Positions 5,708-6,492 of a DNA stretch of 6,492 nt are shown here, one piece after another. A program made the position numbers and the translations under genes. Every line of letters begins with the position of its first letter. Within the stretch, counting starts at the first letter, position 1. The stretch spans positions 1 through 6,492 of the forward strand of contig CALDOC010000339.1 of the NCBI GenBank assembly GCA_937914675.1. Direction: 5' to 3'. The stretch comes from an uncultured Sulfurimonas sp. GTDB taxonomy: Bacteria; Campylobacterota; Campylobacteria; Campylobacterales; Sulfurimonadaceae. The notes beneath the pieces were generated by a model that was not told the DNA's origin, made no database searches, and was given only the letters and a program-made list of their open reading frames with translations.

Positions 5708-6492
5708 ATGGCAAACATTGTAGGTTACGTCACAAAAATAGACGGCGCGTTTAAAGTTATTGGAAATGACAAGGAGAGTAGGGACCTCTCTCTTGGCAGT
5801 CCAATTTTTGAGGGTGAAAAAGTTGTTGGCGACGGCGAAGAGGGAAGTTACGTGACCATCTCTCGTGAAAATGGCTCCGCCGACATCAAACTCGCGGGAA
5901 ATGAACCCTTGTTGTTTGATTCCTCTTTGAATGGAGAAGGCTTTAAAGGAGATGAGTTCTCTGTTAAAGATGAAAACAACATTGTCGCCGACGAGTTCGT
6001 TGAAAGCGTCAACAGTGAGCCAGAAGTTGTCGCGGCCGCGGAAGAAAAAAAGAAAGAAGAAGAGACGAACGCAAAATTTGACAATCGCACGGGAGATGAG
6101 GCGGACGTCAATAGTGGACTTGGAAACGCTAAATTTCAAGCCAAGGTTGCGAATTCTGAGGACAAACCATTAGCGCTTTCTCAATCTTATGACGATTTTG
6201 GCAAAGTCGCCCAACAGAGCAATCCACAAGAAGTGGTTGACTTGGTTTTGGAACCCGTGAAAATTGTGGACGTCGTCTCTGAAGTTTTACCGGACAAACC
6301 ACTGTTTGCCCAATCGGAACTCATCTTGCCTCCGGCCGCTCCAATCGGCGAAAACGCGGATATTTTTATTGGAGGAATGACTCTCATCGAAGAGGGCGGC
6401 GCCGCGTTGTATACGCTCAACGTCTCCAAAGCTCCCTTAAGTAACTTAAACGTCAGCGTGAAAATTTCACATATCGACACGGATAATGGAGA
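5708..6492 (+). CDS. LapA-like giant adhesin, N-terminal fragment with retention module (truncated by window end)
   Basis: The frame is open from the ATG at 5708 to the window edge: 261 codons plus two bases, with no stop. There is no signal peptide, as expected for a type I substrate whose secretion signal is C-terminal. Residues 1 to about 100 resemble the retention module of LapA-type adhesins: NIVGYVTKIDGAFKVIG (3-19), LGSPIFEGEKVVGDGEEGS (29-47) and a strand ending ADIKLAGNEPLLFD (58-71). Ala109-Ala111 (VVAAAEE) lie almost where LapA has its TAAG cleavage site (107-110). A Lys/Glu-rich linker (112-119) and an acidic Asp/Asn-rich region follow, then a Pro-containing spacer (178-213). At about 217 begins a repeat-like beta domain (TLIEEGGAALYTLNVSKAP, 225-243) of the Ig-like/Calx-beta extender type seen in such adhesins. 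Position after the ABC and HlyD genes supports it as their substrate. Full length and RTX repeats lie outside the window. Confidence 0.88.
   Translation, partial: MANIVGYVTKIDGAFKVIGNDKESRDLSLGSPIFEGEKVVGDGEEGSYVTISRENGSADIKLAGNEPLLFDSSLNGEGFKGDEFSVKDENNIVADEFVESVNSEPEVVAAAEEKKKEEETNAKFDNRTGDEADVNSGLGNAKFQAKVANSEDKPLALSQSYDDFGKVAQQSNPQEVVDLVLEPVKIVDVVSEVLPDKPLFAQSELILPPAAPIGENADIFIGGMTLIEEGGAALYTLNVSKAPLSNLNVSVKISHIDTDNG
6032..6040 (+). other. Tri-alanine codons at the putative retention-module processing site
   Basis: GCG GCC GCG encodes Ala109-Ala110-Ala111 of the adhesin, between the folded N-terminal module and the charged linker. In Pseudomonas fluorescens LapA the periplasmic protease LapG cuts between two alanines of TAAG at residues 107-110. 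The position agrees closely, but the context here is V-A-A-A-E, without the Gly after the alanines. Cleavage is inferred and not shown. Other Ala pairs at 210-211 (PPAAP) and 232-233 (in the beta domain) are less well placed. Confidence 0.45.

Noticed and set aside
5667..5723. Short frame of 18 codons (MTVHKSKKYKRNILWQTL) between the HlyD-family gene and the adhesin
   Set aside because: It has no convincing ribosome binding site and overlaps the adhesin start out of frame. A leader peptide is possible but unsupported.
6031..6040. GCGGCCGC (NotI-type palindrome) in the adhesin
   Set aside because: It is fully explained by the Ala-Ala-Ala codons GCG GCC GCG, and there is no sign of a regulatory site.
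5675..6139. Reverse-strand open frame of 154 codons opposite the adhesin start
   Set aside because: It is antisense to a convincing retention-module frame and its translation is low-complexity (Phe runs opposite the Lys/Glu linker). No domain is recognisable in it.
5931..6173. Plus-strand frame of 80 codons inside the adhesin gene
   Set aside because: It is out of frame with the adhesin and rich in Lys/Arg because it reads the GAA/AAA-rich linker in another phase. It is a shadow.
6187..6480. Reverse-strand open frame of 97 codons
   Set aside because: It lies wholly antisense to the adhesin frame, which continues uninterrupted and shows an Ig-like pattern there. The reverse translation shows no recognisable family.

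Overview
The window holds most of a type I secretion locus for a large LapA-like surface adhesin. All five genes are on the + strand and packed as one apparent operon. The protein families, the AT-rich leader and the AAA/ATA/TTA-rich but GCG/GTC/GAC-containing codon mix suggest a Gram-negative bacterium. A free-living Campylobacterota (Sulfurimonas/Sulfuricurvum-like) is my best guess. That assignment rests on family resemblance from memory and no marker gene is present.

Layout: bases 1-126 are a very AT-rich leader with a good -10 box (TATAAT, 91-96) and a Shine-Dalgarno site in front of a TTG start. Next come (1) a 215-aa exported OmpA-family protein with a TSP3-like Ca-binding loop and a C-terminal peptidoglycan-binding domain (127-774); (2) a TolC/LapE-type outer-membrane channel (776-2161); (3) a LapB-type type I secretion ABC transporter with a degenerate C39-like N-terminal domain (2130-4346); (4) an HlyD/LapC-type membrane-fusion protein (4339-5664); and (5) the 5' end of an adhesin gene (5708 to beyond the window end). 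The first 261 codons of the adhesin are visible. They encode an N-terminal retention module, a tri-alanine stretch where LapA has its LapG cleavage site, a charged linker and the start of an Ig-like/Calx-beta-like extender domain.

The genes are separated by a 1-nt gap, a 32-nt overlap (or a 10-nt gap if a later start is used), an 8-nt overlap and a 43-nt gap. I see no terminator or clear internal promoter. Inferred working model: the ABC and HlyD proteins form the inner-membrane part, the TolC-like protein completes the channel, and the adhesin is exported C-terminus first and may be held in the channel by its folded N-terminal module. The OmpA-family protein may tie the assembly to peptidoglycan. 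No LapG protease or LapD c-di-GMP receptor lies in the window.

This is a recognisable system and not an undescribed one. The points most worth checking are a Gln in place of the NBD H-loop His of the ABC protein, the atypical (AAAE) putative retention/cleavage site of the adhesin, and the OmpA-family gene leading the operon.
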